DNA of 64,000 bases from NCBI GenBank assembly GCA_003439945.1, contig QVRM01004778.1:1-64000 (forward strand), read 5' to 3'. The stretch comes from Dermanyssus gallinae. Its lineage: Eukaryota; Arthropoda; Arachnida; Mesostigmata; Dermanyssidae. The translations under genes were made by a program, and so were the position numbers. The notes below the pieces were generated by a model, which did not search any database, was not told where the DNA came from, and saw only the letters and a list, made by a program, of their open reading frames with translations. Position 1 is the stretch's first letter; every line of letters begins with the position of its first letter. Shown here one piece after another: positions 31,967 to 42,125 of this stretch.

Positions 31967-33900
31967 ATCTTCCTTTGTAGATCCCTGGGCCCCCAAGGTC
32001 CCTAACACGCAGTCTTCCCCCTACGTTAAGAAATAGCGCATTTTTAAAGCCCTACGGCTGAACTACAACCGTAATTGGGCTGCGCACGCGATCAAAAAGG
32101 TTAGGAGTAAGTTCAAAACAACGTGCGGCTGGTCAGCGAGCCCAATGTCCTGTGGCCATAAGAGCGCCACTCGGACCGATTTCCGAATACCGAATAGGCA
32201 ACAAGCATCGTGCTTGACCACCGCCGCCGCCACTCCTGGATCTTTGGACGTGGCAGCGGCTGTGCTTTTACCTAGACTGACATGGCAGACGTTAAGCGAA
32301 ACATTGCTACTGCAGCCCCAATGTTCCGTTTGAAGAGCTTACCAAGTGTTTGGAAGAACAAACCGCATCTTTTAGCCAAAGTGACAAGCATTTATTATAA
32401 CAGCAAATTTTAATGTCTTTGCCGGCGTGTGGGGTTCCGTCGCTACCAACCTGAAGACACACGTAGTCCTGGCAACCATAGACCTGGTCGTTCTTAACAC
32501 AGGCTCTCCCACCTTTCACAGGGCTGGGCGCACCTTTGGATAAGTCTAACCTTCACGCGCAGAACGAAGGCCTACGTGATTTTAAACTGGAGAGTTCGAC
32601 TTCACAAATAATCAATAAGTGGATACCATATCATCGAACATCACGTGATGACCAGTCTGAAGGCACCACCTTCAACGTTACATCTGCCTACGAGACGTCA
32701 GAGAGCCGCCGAATTCCGAAAGTCCCTTAGAACCTGTATAGGTATCAATGGCCCGCCATCTACGGCGACGAGGTTTCAGAAGCTCTTAGAGGCACCGTGC
32801 AGAGCCGCCCTAGGGGCGCGGCTTGGTTCCGGTACCGCAGCATTTCAAAGCTCTGATAGATGGCGAAGAATGGGCACTAAAGGAACAAGTGCGTCAAGGG
32901 GCAACGCGTCTTTACACGTGCCCGAAGGCGTGCACCCGAGGAAGAGAATACCCTGAACCATGGCGCCGAGTACGAGAGGCCGCAAACCTTCCTACGCAGG
33001 GAAATCTCCAGAAGCAAGAAACGGTCCTGGAGAGTTTTTTTCAAGAACTGGAAGACGACTCCTGGGGCCGCCCGTATAAGATGATAAGAGGACGCCCGCC
33101 AAACGGAAGGTGGAGCTTACGTTGGATAGACTTAGAGAACAATATCGCTGCTTTACCAAAGGAATCCTCCCATTAACCGCGCCCCCTACGAGGGATATCC
33201 AACTACCTATATGACAGAACAGTCCAGTCCCACGGAACTATTTTACAAATATTTACAAGGGTGCTACAGGGCTCCATACTTGGTTCCCTGCTATGGATTA
33301 TAACCCACGACCAAGTGTTGTGGCTGAGAGACCTCCCCCGGGGTTAACGTCCTTGCCTACGCTAACGAACTCGTCCTAACCGTCCAGGCTTAGACCCTAA
33401 ACCTGCTGCAGAGCCGTGCGGGCGAGGCACACGCTGATGTCGCCCATTGGATGCAAGAAGTGGGGCTTGATCTTGCCCCTACCAAGAGCGAGGCGGTACT
33501 TCTCCTTCGCCGATAGTGGGTCGGAGAAAGTGACCCGCCTTTTATCTTTGCCCAGAAGACAGAAAGATCGCACTCATTAATAACGTGAAGTACCTTGGGG
33601 TTAGTTTTGATAAGAGTTTTTGTAGTATTAAGTACGTACGGCGGGTGAGGGAGCAAGCAACGCGGGTAGCCATTAATTTCTCAAGGCCCATGCCCAACGC
33701 CAACGGCCGCGGTAGCTGAGAAGATGTTTCATTTTGTCCACGGCTGAGTCAGTTGCCCTGTACGGAGCTCCGGCCTGGCCCACCTGCGCACTGGAATTTG
33801 CCGCAAACGGGGCCCGTCTGCGTCGGGCCCAGAGGGCTGAAGTCCCTAGGGTAATCGCAGGGGACATGACTGGTTTTTAGTGGTTTGGAATCCCACAATA
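31967..33900 (+). pseudogene. R1-clade LINE copy D, ORF2 remnant
   Basis: Degenerate plus-strand frames show the start of an endonuclease (NYNRNWAAHAI, about 32065-32095). A linker WRVFFKNWKTTPGAA also appears in the frame LEDDSWGRPYKMIRGR (about 33030-33095), close to DDPWGKPYKIVRG of copy E. The RT core reads VLQGSILGSLLW (about 33255-33295), VLAYANELVLTVQA (about 33350-33390) and LAPTKSEAVLLL (about 33470-33505). A VKYLGVSFD block (about 33585) and the post-RT hallmark AESVALYGAPAWP (about 33745-33780) follow. The catalytic YADD is changed to YANE, so both catalytic aspartates are lost. Orientation and order match copies C and E. Confidence 0.8.
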
Positions 33901-34551
33901 CCGGCCCGCGCTTACAAGGGGTTTTCCTGCCGCAGTGTCCGCGTGCGTAACCGCATTTTCCAGTTAGTCCTCCAGAAATGCGCGCTAAGCGCAATTTGCC
34001 GAAGAGACTTTTCTACTAAACGACCTAGAGCAGCGAGGCCCAGCTGCCATGGGTAGTCTGGTACTACAGAAATATTTTGCCTGGATCGATCGGTCGGCCT
34101 GGTTGACTGCTCATTCATACTGCAAGGATGCTACAGCAGCGATGGTGTAATACCACAAGCGACGAGAGTGCAAGCACAGGTGCTAGCTTGGGAGAGAATT
34201 TGAACAATAGATAATCATATATGTCATTTATGTTCCAAAAAAATATTGCGTCAGCACCAGCATTTAGTTAGCACGCTGCATTTGTTCCTATTTATGCATA
34301 TTAAGATTCCTGTCATGTCTGAATTCTAAAAAGATAAGCCTTTAAGCAAGGTTACATCTCGAGTTTATGTGCGTCGACAGAGTTACCCGGCCGGCATTCT
34401 GCACGGAAGCCTCAGAGCGAAAAGCATGCTCTAAATGAACCAGGCATACCCTTTGGCCCGCGAGTTATAATAATAAAAATAATAATAATTGTTTTTATTA
34501 CTATTAAAAACAATAATCATAATTATAAAAATATGAGTATATGTATATATA

Positions 34552-34555
<4 letters not shown>
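33901..34555. other. No gene recognised
   Basis: Possibly the decayed 3' part of R1 copy D. Near 34488-34515 a short AT-rich inverted repeat (ATTGTTTTTA / TAAAAACAAT around 7 bases) is seen. Confidence 0.5.

Positions 34556-34604
<49 letters not shown>
34556..34604. repeat. (TA)n tract
   Basis: About 24 TA units. Confidence 0.95.
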
Positions 34605-34607
<3 letters not shown>

Positions 34608-36288
34608 AAGGAATAGAATATTATGATTTTAAGTTGGGCTTACCTCGACTGACCGGTAAATTTGGGCTAAGCGATCACTTTTTGACGTTAAAGGGCAAAT
34701 GCATGTACGTACACATTCAGTGTAGAACTCACCACTGGTCCGAACGTGTTTAGCAGCTTTCGTAGAGTTCTCGCACAGTAATCCCTCTGGCGATGCCAAT
34801 CATCTGCCTGGCGGCATTACGTGGCTGAGCAGTGCCTCGATAAGGGCATTGCGGCGATGACGGGTGTAACAAGAACACTGATTGCAGCTGGCTGTGAATT
34901 GGCGCCGATTTGAAACACCTGTCGGGGCGCCGGAGCCGGGGCGTGGGGGGGGGGGGGCGCTGTAAGCCACTGCGCCGACCGCCTGATACAGCAGCGCTAA
35001 CTAGACGCAGCGACGCATAATAAATTTAAGGCAATTAGCATCAAACCAGTCATGAACCTGGCTACCCGCGTAGCGTCACCAACTTGTCATAGAGGTCGGT
35101 CAGGGACGTTTCCCCGGGGGGGGGGGCGAAGAAGATTTGGGGAGGAGGCCGCGGGGGGGGGGGGTAAAGAGATCAAGGCGATGCAGCTCATTCGTGTTGA
35201 ACGTGTCCGGTCCTCCATATTGCCAACGTATTACGAATGATATTCGTCCACAACGACGGTGGGGGCTGCGCGCGCGCGCGATAATGTTTAGAGACTTGGA
35301 TGAAGTTGACCTCAAACAGAGCCGCAGGAAAGAGAGAGGGGGGGGAGAGGAAGCTAGGGAGGAATGGAGGGAGCGTGGATTTGCGGTGGGCAATAATTAC
35401 ATACAGCAAACCGAGCACGCACCCATGAGACGAGTCGCATGCCGTCACCGGTGACAACAACAACAACAACAAAGACGACGACAGCAGCGGGAGCAGCAGC
35501 AAAAACAACAAGAGAGACGACAACGTTGACGACACAACGCTGTCAGCAGTTGTAATGTCGAAATGTTCAACTTGTTGTTGACAAGGGCGGCCCACACCGA
35601 ATGCAATCGACAAGTTCGTACTCGTGTCTCGTTGTCGTGGCGGCACTCAATTTAGATATGAGTGTTGCCTTCCGGTGCCAGCCGTTTTTATCTTGTCTCT
35701 AACTAGCGGTCACCATATCTCACTCGCTCTCTCTAGCTATATTGCACCCTCTCTCTTTCTCTCGCTCTCTCTCTCAATATCCTATCATTCTGTCCCTCGG
35801 GGTTTTGAACCTCTCCAAAGCAGCGTCGGTGCGGAATCTCGCTGGGCGTATGGGTGGGCGGCCGATGAAAATTCTACTCCAATCTCGTTTCTACACACCC
35901 CGCCACTCCCATGCTCCCCCCCCCGCATTACCCCTTCCTGCTGCGTCCCGAATTGATAATCACAAAGTGACGACGTGACTCATGAGGCTATCACGTCAAA
36001 TACGTCAGAGGCACATACACATCTGAGGTAGATGGACACGAGGCGCAAACATACATGGCCATACGTATAATACGAACATACATACGATCACAACACAACT
36101 CAACAGAACACAGCAGCAGCAGCAGCGAAAAGCTCATAACGGCAGCGGAACACATTTATATCTGCAAGCACACCCAGCTAAATACTGACCTAGCTGTTTC
36201 TGTTACTGCAATCATTGTCATCTCTCTTTGACTGTGCGTGTTTCAAGGCCTGATGTCAGCGGAAATAAGCATCAACACAACTTTAGTT

Positions 36289-36291
<3 letters not shown>
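34605..36291. other. Unique CpG-rich block with simple repeats
   Basis: G-runs at about 34947, 35118 and 35153, a GC dinucleotide run (about 35270), CAA/ACG/CAG triplets (35455-35520), CT-rich runs (35745-35775) and CAG repeats (36113-36126). Overlapping frames of about 100-150 codons on both strands are compositionally biased and show no domain. No transposon similarity was noticed. It resembles the blocks at 20.8 and 27.5 kb. Confidence 0.4.

Positions 36292-36372
<81 letters not shown>
36292..36372. repeat. (TA)n tract
   Basis: A TA run of about 54 bases, an AA interruption and a further TA run. Confidence 0.96.
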
Positions 36373-36811
36373 CCTACAGGTGTTATAACTACAATCAGTT
36401 GCATGACATTTGCATCAACAAGGGGTGTTTGATATAGTGGTTCCGCGAAAACTCGCATTACGTTATAGACGCTGCAGCGGTTCATTCGACGCAGTCCAGG
36501 TCGAATACGGCGCAGTCCAAATTTTACATTTCGATAAATGAAAAGAATCTACAAGTAACACACTAAACCTACCCGGCCGCTTCTGCAGAAGCATACAGAA
36601 AAACAGTAATTTGCAACGTTTGCAGATAAGGCGCGCACAGCCGACAGGTAACGGAGCAGGACTTTAATGCGGCATTGGACTTCCCACGACGAACAAACGA
36701 GGGGCTGCTCTCTGTTGTTTGCGTCTGACAACAGTCGTTATCGATTTCATTCAATAGACAGACAAGCTTCGTCCCCAGGACGTTAGAACTGATTACATTT
36801 GACTTTACTTT

Positions 36812-36998
36812 TTTGCCGTATCGGGTATTTATCATACAGTTGAGAGTCAGCGGCCATGCTGCCGTAATAACTGTATCTAGGGGAAACCCTAGATATGGCA
36901 ACATGCCAGGCCCTCGTGAAGGCCCCACTGAAGATGTGCCTCACGATAAGTTTCAAGGGGGTCTAGAATTGAAAACAACCTCCTCATTTTTTAAAATT
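36812..36998 (+). mobile_element. SINE family 2, copy lacking its tRNA head
   Basis: Plus strand: GTATTTATCATACAGTTGAG, GTCAGCGGCCATGCTGCC, GGGGAAACCCTAGATAT, GCCCTCG and TCTAGAATTGAAAACAACCT in the same order as the reverse strand of 59341-59632. The tRNA-like promoter region is not recognisable upstream, so this is 5'-truncated. Confidence 0.75.
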
Positions 36999-37783
36999 AT
37001 ATACCAGGTATTTGTACAGGCGATTCGGGGCGACCAAGCGCCGATGTCGGCGGCGGTAGTTAGCATTCAGCAACGTCGATTACTTACAATCGTAAAATAT
37101 TTTATTTCATTGCGCTATATTACTTTATTTAGCAGGTGTAAAAATCTTTAATAAAACACATGCAAATCGTTAGTCTTTGGCAACTTGCTGCAGGTTGTTT
37201 ATTATGTACAGGCTATGCGCTAATAATACATAACTAAATCGATGTCCGACAGTAGAACATAAATTGTCTTCTCTGCACTATTGTGATATCATCGTCTGCC
37301 ATTACTAGCAGTAGAGAGTACTACTTACTAATTGTAGAGAATCCAGTTTGAGAAGTGCCTCTTCTGCATTGCACAAGTAGCAGGCTACGAGCAAAGCTCG
37401 CCTTTATGAACTCCATTGACACTGCAATTGATGCAACTATCTGTGTGACATATGTAGTATTAAGATTTAAAATAAGTCATTTTCAACATTTATCATTGGT
37501 CAGCCGCTACAAAATGAGCTATTCAATAAATATGAATAGTAGGTCGTGAATACTAGTAGAAGACCACTATTTTACGGTGGATCGCTTTAGTACGCAAATT
37601 TTAGTTTAAGACAATCAACTTTGTCAGACAGCTCAACTAACGGAACAACAAACCGCGAGACACATATCTGAAGCTCGCAATGAACAACCTTAGAATCAAA
37701 TTATGATTCCTGTTGTGAATTATGACCTCTACTATATTTTTAGGCAAATTAACTTATTATGCGATCATGCATAAGGCAATGTT
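36999..37783. other. No gene recognised
   Basis: AT-rich DNA with short frames only. Confidence 0.55.
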
Positions 37784-37980
37784 ACCAAGCAAGATGGCTT
37801 AGTGGCAAAGCCTTGTCTTGCATTCGGGAGGACTGGGTGCGAGACCCAAACCGGCCACTCTTAAATTGGTTTGCATGGTTTCCAATTTAGACAAGGTAAA
37901 TGCCGGAGTGTACTAAATTAGCCATTATACGAAAAAAAACGTACACAGGCAATAATAGCCTTACGAAAAATCTAAAAAAA
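37784..37980 (+). mobile_element. tRNA-derived SINE, family 1, copy 2
   Basis: Starts ACCAAGCAAGATGGC. A box TGGCTTAGTGG at 37795-37805 and B box GGTGCGAGACC at 37836-37846 (one change from the consensus GGTTCGANNCC). The unique body (AAATTGGTTTGCATGG, GACAAGGTAAATGCC, CGTACACAGGCAA) is shared with copies 1 and 3. It ends in an A-rich tail (CTTACGAAAAATCTAAAAAAA). No clear target-site duplication. Confidence 0.85.
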
Positions 37981-40100
37981 GGCTAGTGGCAAAAGTCATA
38001 AAAAAAAACACCCAAATGATCTAATGACAGAAACGGCTTATAAATGATCCATTCCGACTAAACACGCGGGTGCAAGGATTAGCAGGACCATCCATGCGCC
38101 AAGTCGAAAATCTTGACATCAAGTGTGTATCGTAGCAGAAGCCACGGGCTCATAAGGGTGGCAACAGTGCACATATCTGCATTAGCTTATTTTCAGTGCA
38201 CACATTAGCATTAATTCACTCATGTAAAAGCGTCTGTGTGTTCGGTAAGTAAATCTACTTTAGTAGAAAAGGGTACTTTGCCCATCTACTGTGCGCCCTA
38301 ACACTTCTACGGACCTAACATTTTAGGCATTACCTATCACTGTCCATGCATCTAGTTGGATCGGCGGGACTTTTATAGCCATGACAAGCGGTCACACTTC
38401 TAGCAAAATCTAAGCCAGAGCACAAATGTGTGTCTATAAAGTTTCGCACGTGAAGACGTGCAATATACGCTTGTACACATAGTGCACGAAATCAATACAT
38501 AAGAGAGACATCATTTAGAGGCCTCTATATCTAGGCGTGTTTTTTTTTGTGTAATAGCATGTTGTGTAACGCAGCTTTTTATTCTAATTTAATGGAATCT
38601 AATCAAAACAGTTACATGTAAATACCTAGATATAATATACCTGCTAATATATGTACCTGGGTGCCACAAGTGTCAGTTGAGGACTTGTTTAGAACTTGGC
38701 CGCTATACCGAAATGGAGGCGAGTTTTCCTATAAAATGTTTTCTAAACTGAATATTTGTTTTGTCGAAGCAAACTTGATAAGCGCGTGATCTCCCAGCAC
38801 GCAGACGTTACGTGGCTAAATCGTTTGCGCGATTTGAGTAGTATGCGTTGATACACGTGGTTACGTGAGATTAGTGGGTATTGAACCGTTAATCACTATG
38901 TCAACGGATAACAATCAATCAATCATTTCAATTTTTTTTGCCGAAAGCACCTTGTTAATTTAGCGTCAAAAAGGAAATCATTCGTACTGGATGGGACGAA
39001 ACGGAACGAAGACCTGCTTAGAAGGCATTCTTTGCATTAAAGTGACATCAACAGCCATTGGGTAGGACAGGTCTGAGTATTATTAATACCTTTCTTACAA
39101 GGTAGACGACGAGAGGTTATGTCTTGTGCATGCCCTGTACGGGATATGTCCTCGCCGTTGCTCCCTCCGCCTGCGCTGTCGGAGAGACCTCGGGTCCCAG
39201 GTAAGAGGCAAGCAGCCCGACTAACTAGCGAGCGATCTGCAACTTACTGCACGCGAGAGCGGGCCACCAGACGCCGAGGTGCCGAGGTGCCTAGCAGTGA
39301 AGATCATCCTCTTGCTGTATACAAATTGCAGCTCTAGTTAGATATTTATGGAATTACGAGCCGGGCCTACTCGGTTATTTATGGAACAAATGTGCGCACG
39401 CAGCGTCACCCGTGCCGTTTTTTGGTGTTTGTTTTACTCTCGTTTAGCTTAGGCGTTCATGCCACGTGGATATACACGCACAACGAACACAGGTCCGACC
39501 CATACTTCGGTGAGTTGAGGTAGAGTTGGCTTTGCTGCGTTTCTTTTGGAACGGGAGCGCTTCTCTCTGTGCTTCACTCCCCCGCACCCCCTCGCATCTA
39601 CATATTTTATTATTATCAACATAGAAAATTGCGGTATGGCTATGTAAAGCAAATGCTAATAAACCGTATCTTCAAATCAAAGAGAACGCTTTTTAATGCG
39701 ACGAGTTTTTTCTCTTTATCTTAACTGAAAGGTCGTTGAGTAAATCCTTCTCTTTGACGCACCTGTCTAAACAATGCCATACGTAAGACAACTGTAGACT
39801 GATTATAGGCTAGTTTAAAAAAAAGTTTACACATTCGGAAAAAGCATTTTGTCTACGGGCTACGCAATGGATCTAACAAGGGCTGCTAGACTTTTAAATT
39901 GAGTTAGTTTTAATTTGTATAGCAGCCTTTTGCAAAATGAGAAGAGATGGCGACCTTGCGCCGACTCCTTGCTTGTAGTTGAACAAACAACTCAATTAGA
40001 ATGATTTGCATAAAATCCAAATCGGTTCAGTGGGCAGCGCTATGTTGCTTTGAGCGGGTTCTAAACAACGTTTGTTAATGCTCTTCATTTTCGTCGTCTG
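37981..40100. other. No gene recognised
   Basis: Mostly AT-rich. A short frame from 39119 (MSCACPVRDM...) meets a strong splice-donor-like CAG/GTAAGA near 39197, but there is no further support for a host exon. Confidence 0.45.
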
Positions 40101-40298
40101 CTACGGCGACAAACGGTTGTGTCCTGCGTGAGCTCTGTGATTATTCCTCTCGTTTTAGTGGTTTTGACGAGTTTTCCGGACAAACTTTGTGCGAGCGCTT
40201 CTCTTTGTGTTCAATTGCCCGGTGAGGTGTGCTCTGTGTATTTTTCCGGGTTCTTTCCTGGTTTTTGAACGCTTCGGCTTTCCCGACCGAACGTCCTG
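40101..40298 (+). promoter_or_regulatory. Probable 5' UTR of element M
   Basis: T/CG-rich leader (TTCGTCGTCTGC, GTTTTTGAACGCTTCGG) without stop-dense AT sequence, directly upstream of the long ORF1. Full-length LINEs carry an internal promoter in the 5' UTR; no initiator can be proved here. The 5' end of the element is not defined. Confidence 0.35.
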
Positions 40299-42125
40299 AT
40301 GGACGGCGATGTGAATGCAGACGGTGGGAGCAGCGGTTCGAGCGGTCACCTCCGCGGGCCGGCGTCTGCTACGCCGTCCTCGTCTGCAGCGCTGGCGGCG
40401 CTGTCTGCCATGGCGGCAGAGGGTAGCCGCACGATGCGGTCACGTTTAGAGATGTTGTCTGCGGGTGCCGCTGCACCTGTGCTCAACGTGCCGCGCACGT
40501 CGCCTGTGAGGCCGGCCTCTGTCCCCGGCGCATCTTATATGGTTGCCTGCCAATCTATGGAAGTGGTTAGCCCAGCTGGTGACTCTCGCAGCAACGCTCT
40601 AGTGGCAGAGATGACAGCTGTCGAGACTACACCAGCTAATCCAGTCGCGCAGGAGGCTACTCTCAAACGGGCCCGTACTGCCTCAGATACGGAGGATTCT
40701 CGTAACGGTGCTGAACCTTCCCGGAGAGTCTGTGATACGATTGGTGACGACGGCTTCGTGACAGTCGTGAACAAGAAATCAGTTCGGCGAGTGATTAAAG
40801 CTGAAGCGGAACTTTTACGCTTCCGTGAATCGGTTGACAATGGCACCGGTCCAGTCTACACAGTGCGGTTCACGTCACAGGATTCCACGCTTCCGGCACC
40901 TGAAGGTTCCAACAAACAGCAGCAGGTCCGGCGCCCAGACTTTTCGGGCGAACAACTGGTGAAAGTATTTAAGGCCCTCCATGACCTGGTGCCGACGGCA
41001 ACGTTGGGAGGCGGTCCCAAGGGGATAACGGCCACTGTGCCCACGATTTCGGTCGCAAGCGACTTGGTGTCCGTCAGGGCGTCGGGAGGCGTGCCGGTAA
41101 TAGGATTGTGTTCCACAATGGATCAGTTTTGGGGCGTCATCAAAGACGTAAACCCGGCCTTTTCTAACGAGTGTCTGCTATCCGAGCTCGCTTCGTGCGG
41201 TGCGATGAAGATAAAGAGAGACACGAGGCCCGGGCTCAGGAACGAAAAGAGCGTCCGAGTGCCGTCAACGAGGATACACGTTCTCTTCAAGAGGACGCCC
41301 CCTAATAAGGTCTTTATTGTGTGGAGGGACCATGATGTGTCGGCTGAAGCTTCGTCACCGATTGTTTGCTTTAATTGCCAATGCACTGGCCACACGGCAA
41401 CTCGTTGCACTCGCGCTCGTGCATGTAACAGATGTGGTGCGCACGACCACCTTGCCGCGTCATGTCGAAACCGAGCTCGTTGCGTAGACTGCAGTGGCCC
41501 CCACCCTAGAGGGGACCAGGGCTGTCCCGTTTTTGCATTAGCCCGCGAGAAAAGCAAGGTTTTGCTCGGCTCACGCATGCTTCAACATGCGCAGTTGTCG
41601 ACGCCGGCGGCCACCCTGGTCGTTGTCCCGGATCCTGCGCCTACTCGGCCAGGCACATCTGCACCAAGCACCTACGCGGCGGCCGTACGTCGTCTGGTGA
41701 TACCAGCCTCCCCGGATGAGGCTCCGGAGCCTTCGGCAGCGCGTGCTGAGGTCGTGCTTCCCCCTCTTCGGCCGATCCCCGCTCCGCGAAAATCTACATT
41801 TCGTGCGAAGACTCCGCCACCTCCTGAAACAGGACCTGCTAAACAAGTCAAGGCCGCTTTTCGCCGCCCTTCCAAGCGTCATCGCCGATTGGCTCCGAGT
41901 GAGCCGGTTCCGCGCGGCCGCGCCGTCACCCGAGTTCGGGCGCGCCCACCTAAGTCGTCCGACGACTTTGATTTCGGGGGTTTGTCCAAGGCCGTGTCCA
42001 TGCTCGCTCGCATCAACCCGAAACTAGGCGACACTCTTCGAGGCATTGTGAAGGCACTGCGTCCCCTGCTCGCTTTGGCCCCGTTGCTGCAAGGCTTGGT
42101 GTCTCCCGCACCAGCTCCCAAATGA
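40299..42125 (+). CDS. Element M ORF1, gag-like zinc-knuckle protein, 608 aa
   Basis: A fully open frame. The N-terminal third (about residues 1-190) is Ala/Ser/Pro-rich and looks disordered. The middle (about 200-355) contains a block like LLSELASCGAMKIKRDTRPG and STRIHVLFKRTPPNKVFIVW, resembling the domain before the knuckles in I/Jockey/R1-type ORF1 proteins. Three zinc knuckles follow: C357-C360-H365-C370, C376-C379-H384-C389 and C395-C398-H402-C409 (CVDCSGPHP...GCP). A basic Pro-rich tail (about 450-560) ends in a hydrophobic ALRPLLALAPLLQGL helix. Such proteins bind element RNA and act as chaperones. The start is the first ATG of the frame. The stop TGA overlaps the ATG of ORF2 (ATGA at 42122-42125). 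Confidence 0.9.
   Translation: MDGDVNADGGSSGSSGHLRGPASATPSSSAALAALSAMAAEGSRTMRSRLEMLSAGAAAPVLNVPRTSPVRPASVPGASYMVACQSMEVVSPAGDSRSNALVAEMTAVETTPANPVAQEATLKRARTASDTEDSRNGAEPSRRVCDTIGDDGFVTVVNKKSVRRVIKAEAELLRFRESVDNGTGPVYTVRFTSQDSTLPAPEGSNKQQQVRRPDFSGEQLVKVFKALHDLVPTATLGGGPKGITATVPTISVASDLVSVRASGGVPVIGLCSTMDQFWGVIKDVNPAFSNECLLSELASCGAMKIKRDTRPGLRNEKSVRVPSTRIHVLFKRTPPNKVFIVWRDHDVSAEASSPIVCFNCQCTGHTATRCTRARACNRCGAHDHLAASCRNRARCVDCSGPHPRGDQGCPVFALAREKSKVLLGSRMLQHAQLSTPAATLVVVPDPAPTRPGTSAPSTYAAAVRRLVIPASPDEAPEPSAARAEVVLPPLRPIPAPRKSTFRAKTPPPPETGPAKQVKAAFRRPSKRHRRLAPSEPVPRGRAVTRVRARPPKSSDDFDFGGLSKAVSMLARINPKLGDTLRGIVKALRPLLALAPLLQGLVSPAPAPK
42122..42125 (+). promoter_or_regulatory. ATGA stop/start overlap between ORF1 and ORF2
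   Basis: The ORF1 stop (TGA, 42123-42125) overlaps an ATG (42122-42124). A similar ATGA overlap joins ORF1 and ORF2 of R1 copy E (54129-54132). Overlaps of this kind allow termination-reinitiation to make ORF2 from the same RNA in some LINEs. Confidence 0.7.

Noticed and set aside
40535..42121. Several minus-strand frames of 80-151 codons
   Set aside because: Antisense shadows of element M ORF1 in GC-rich DNA; no recognisable motifs.
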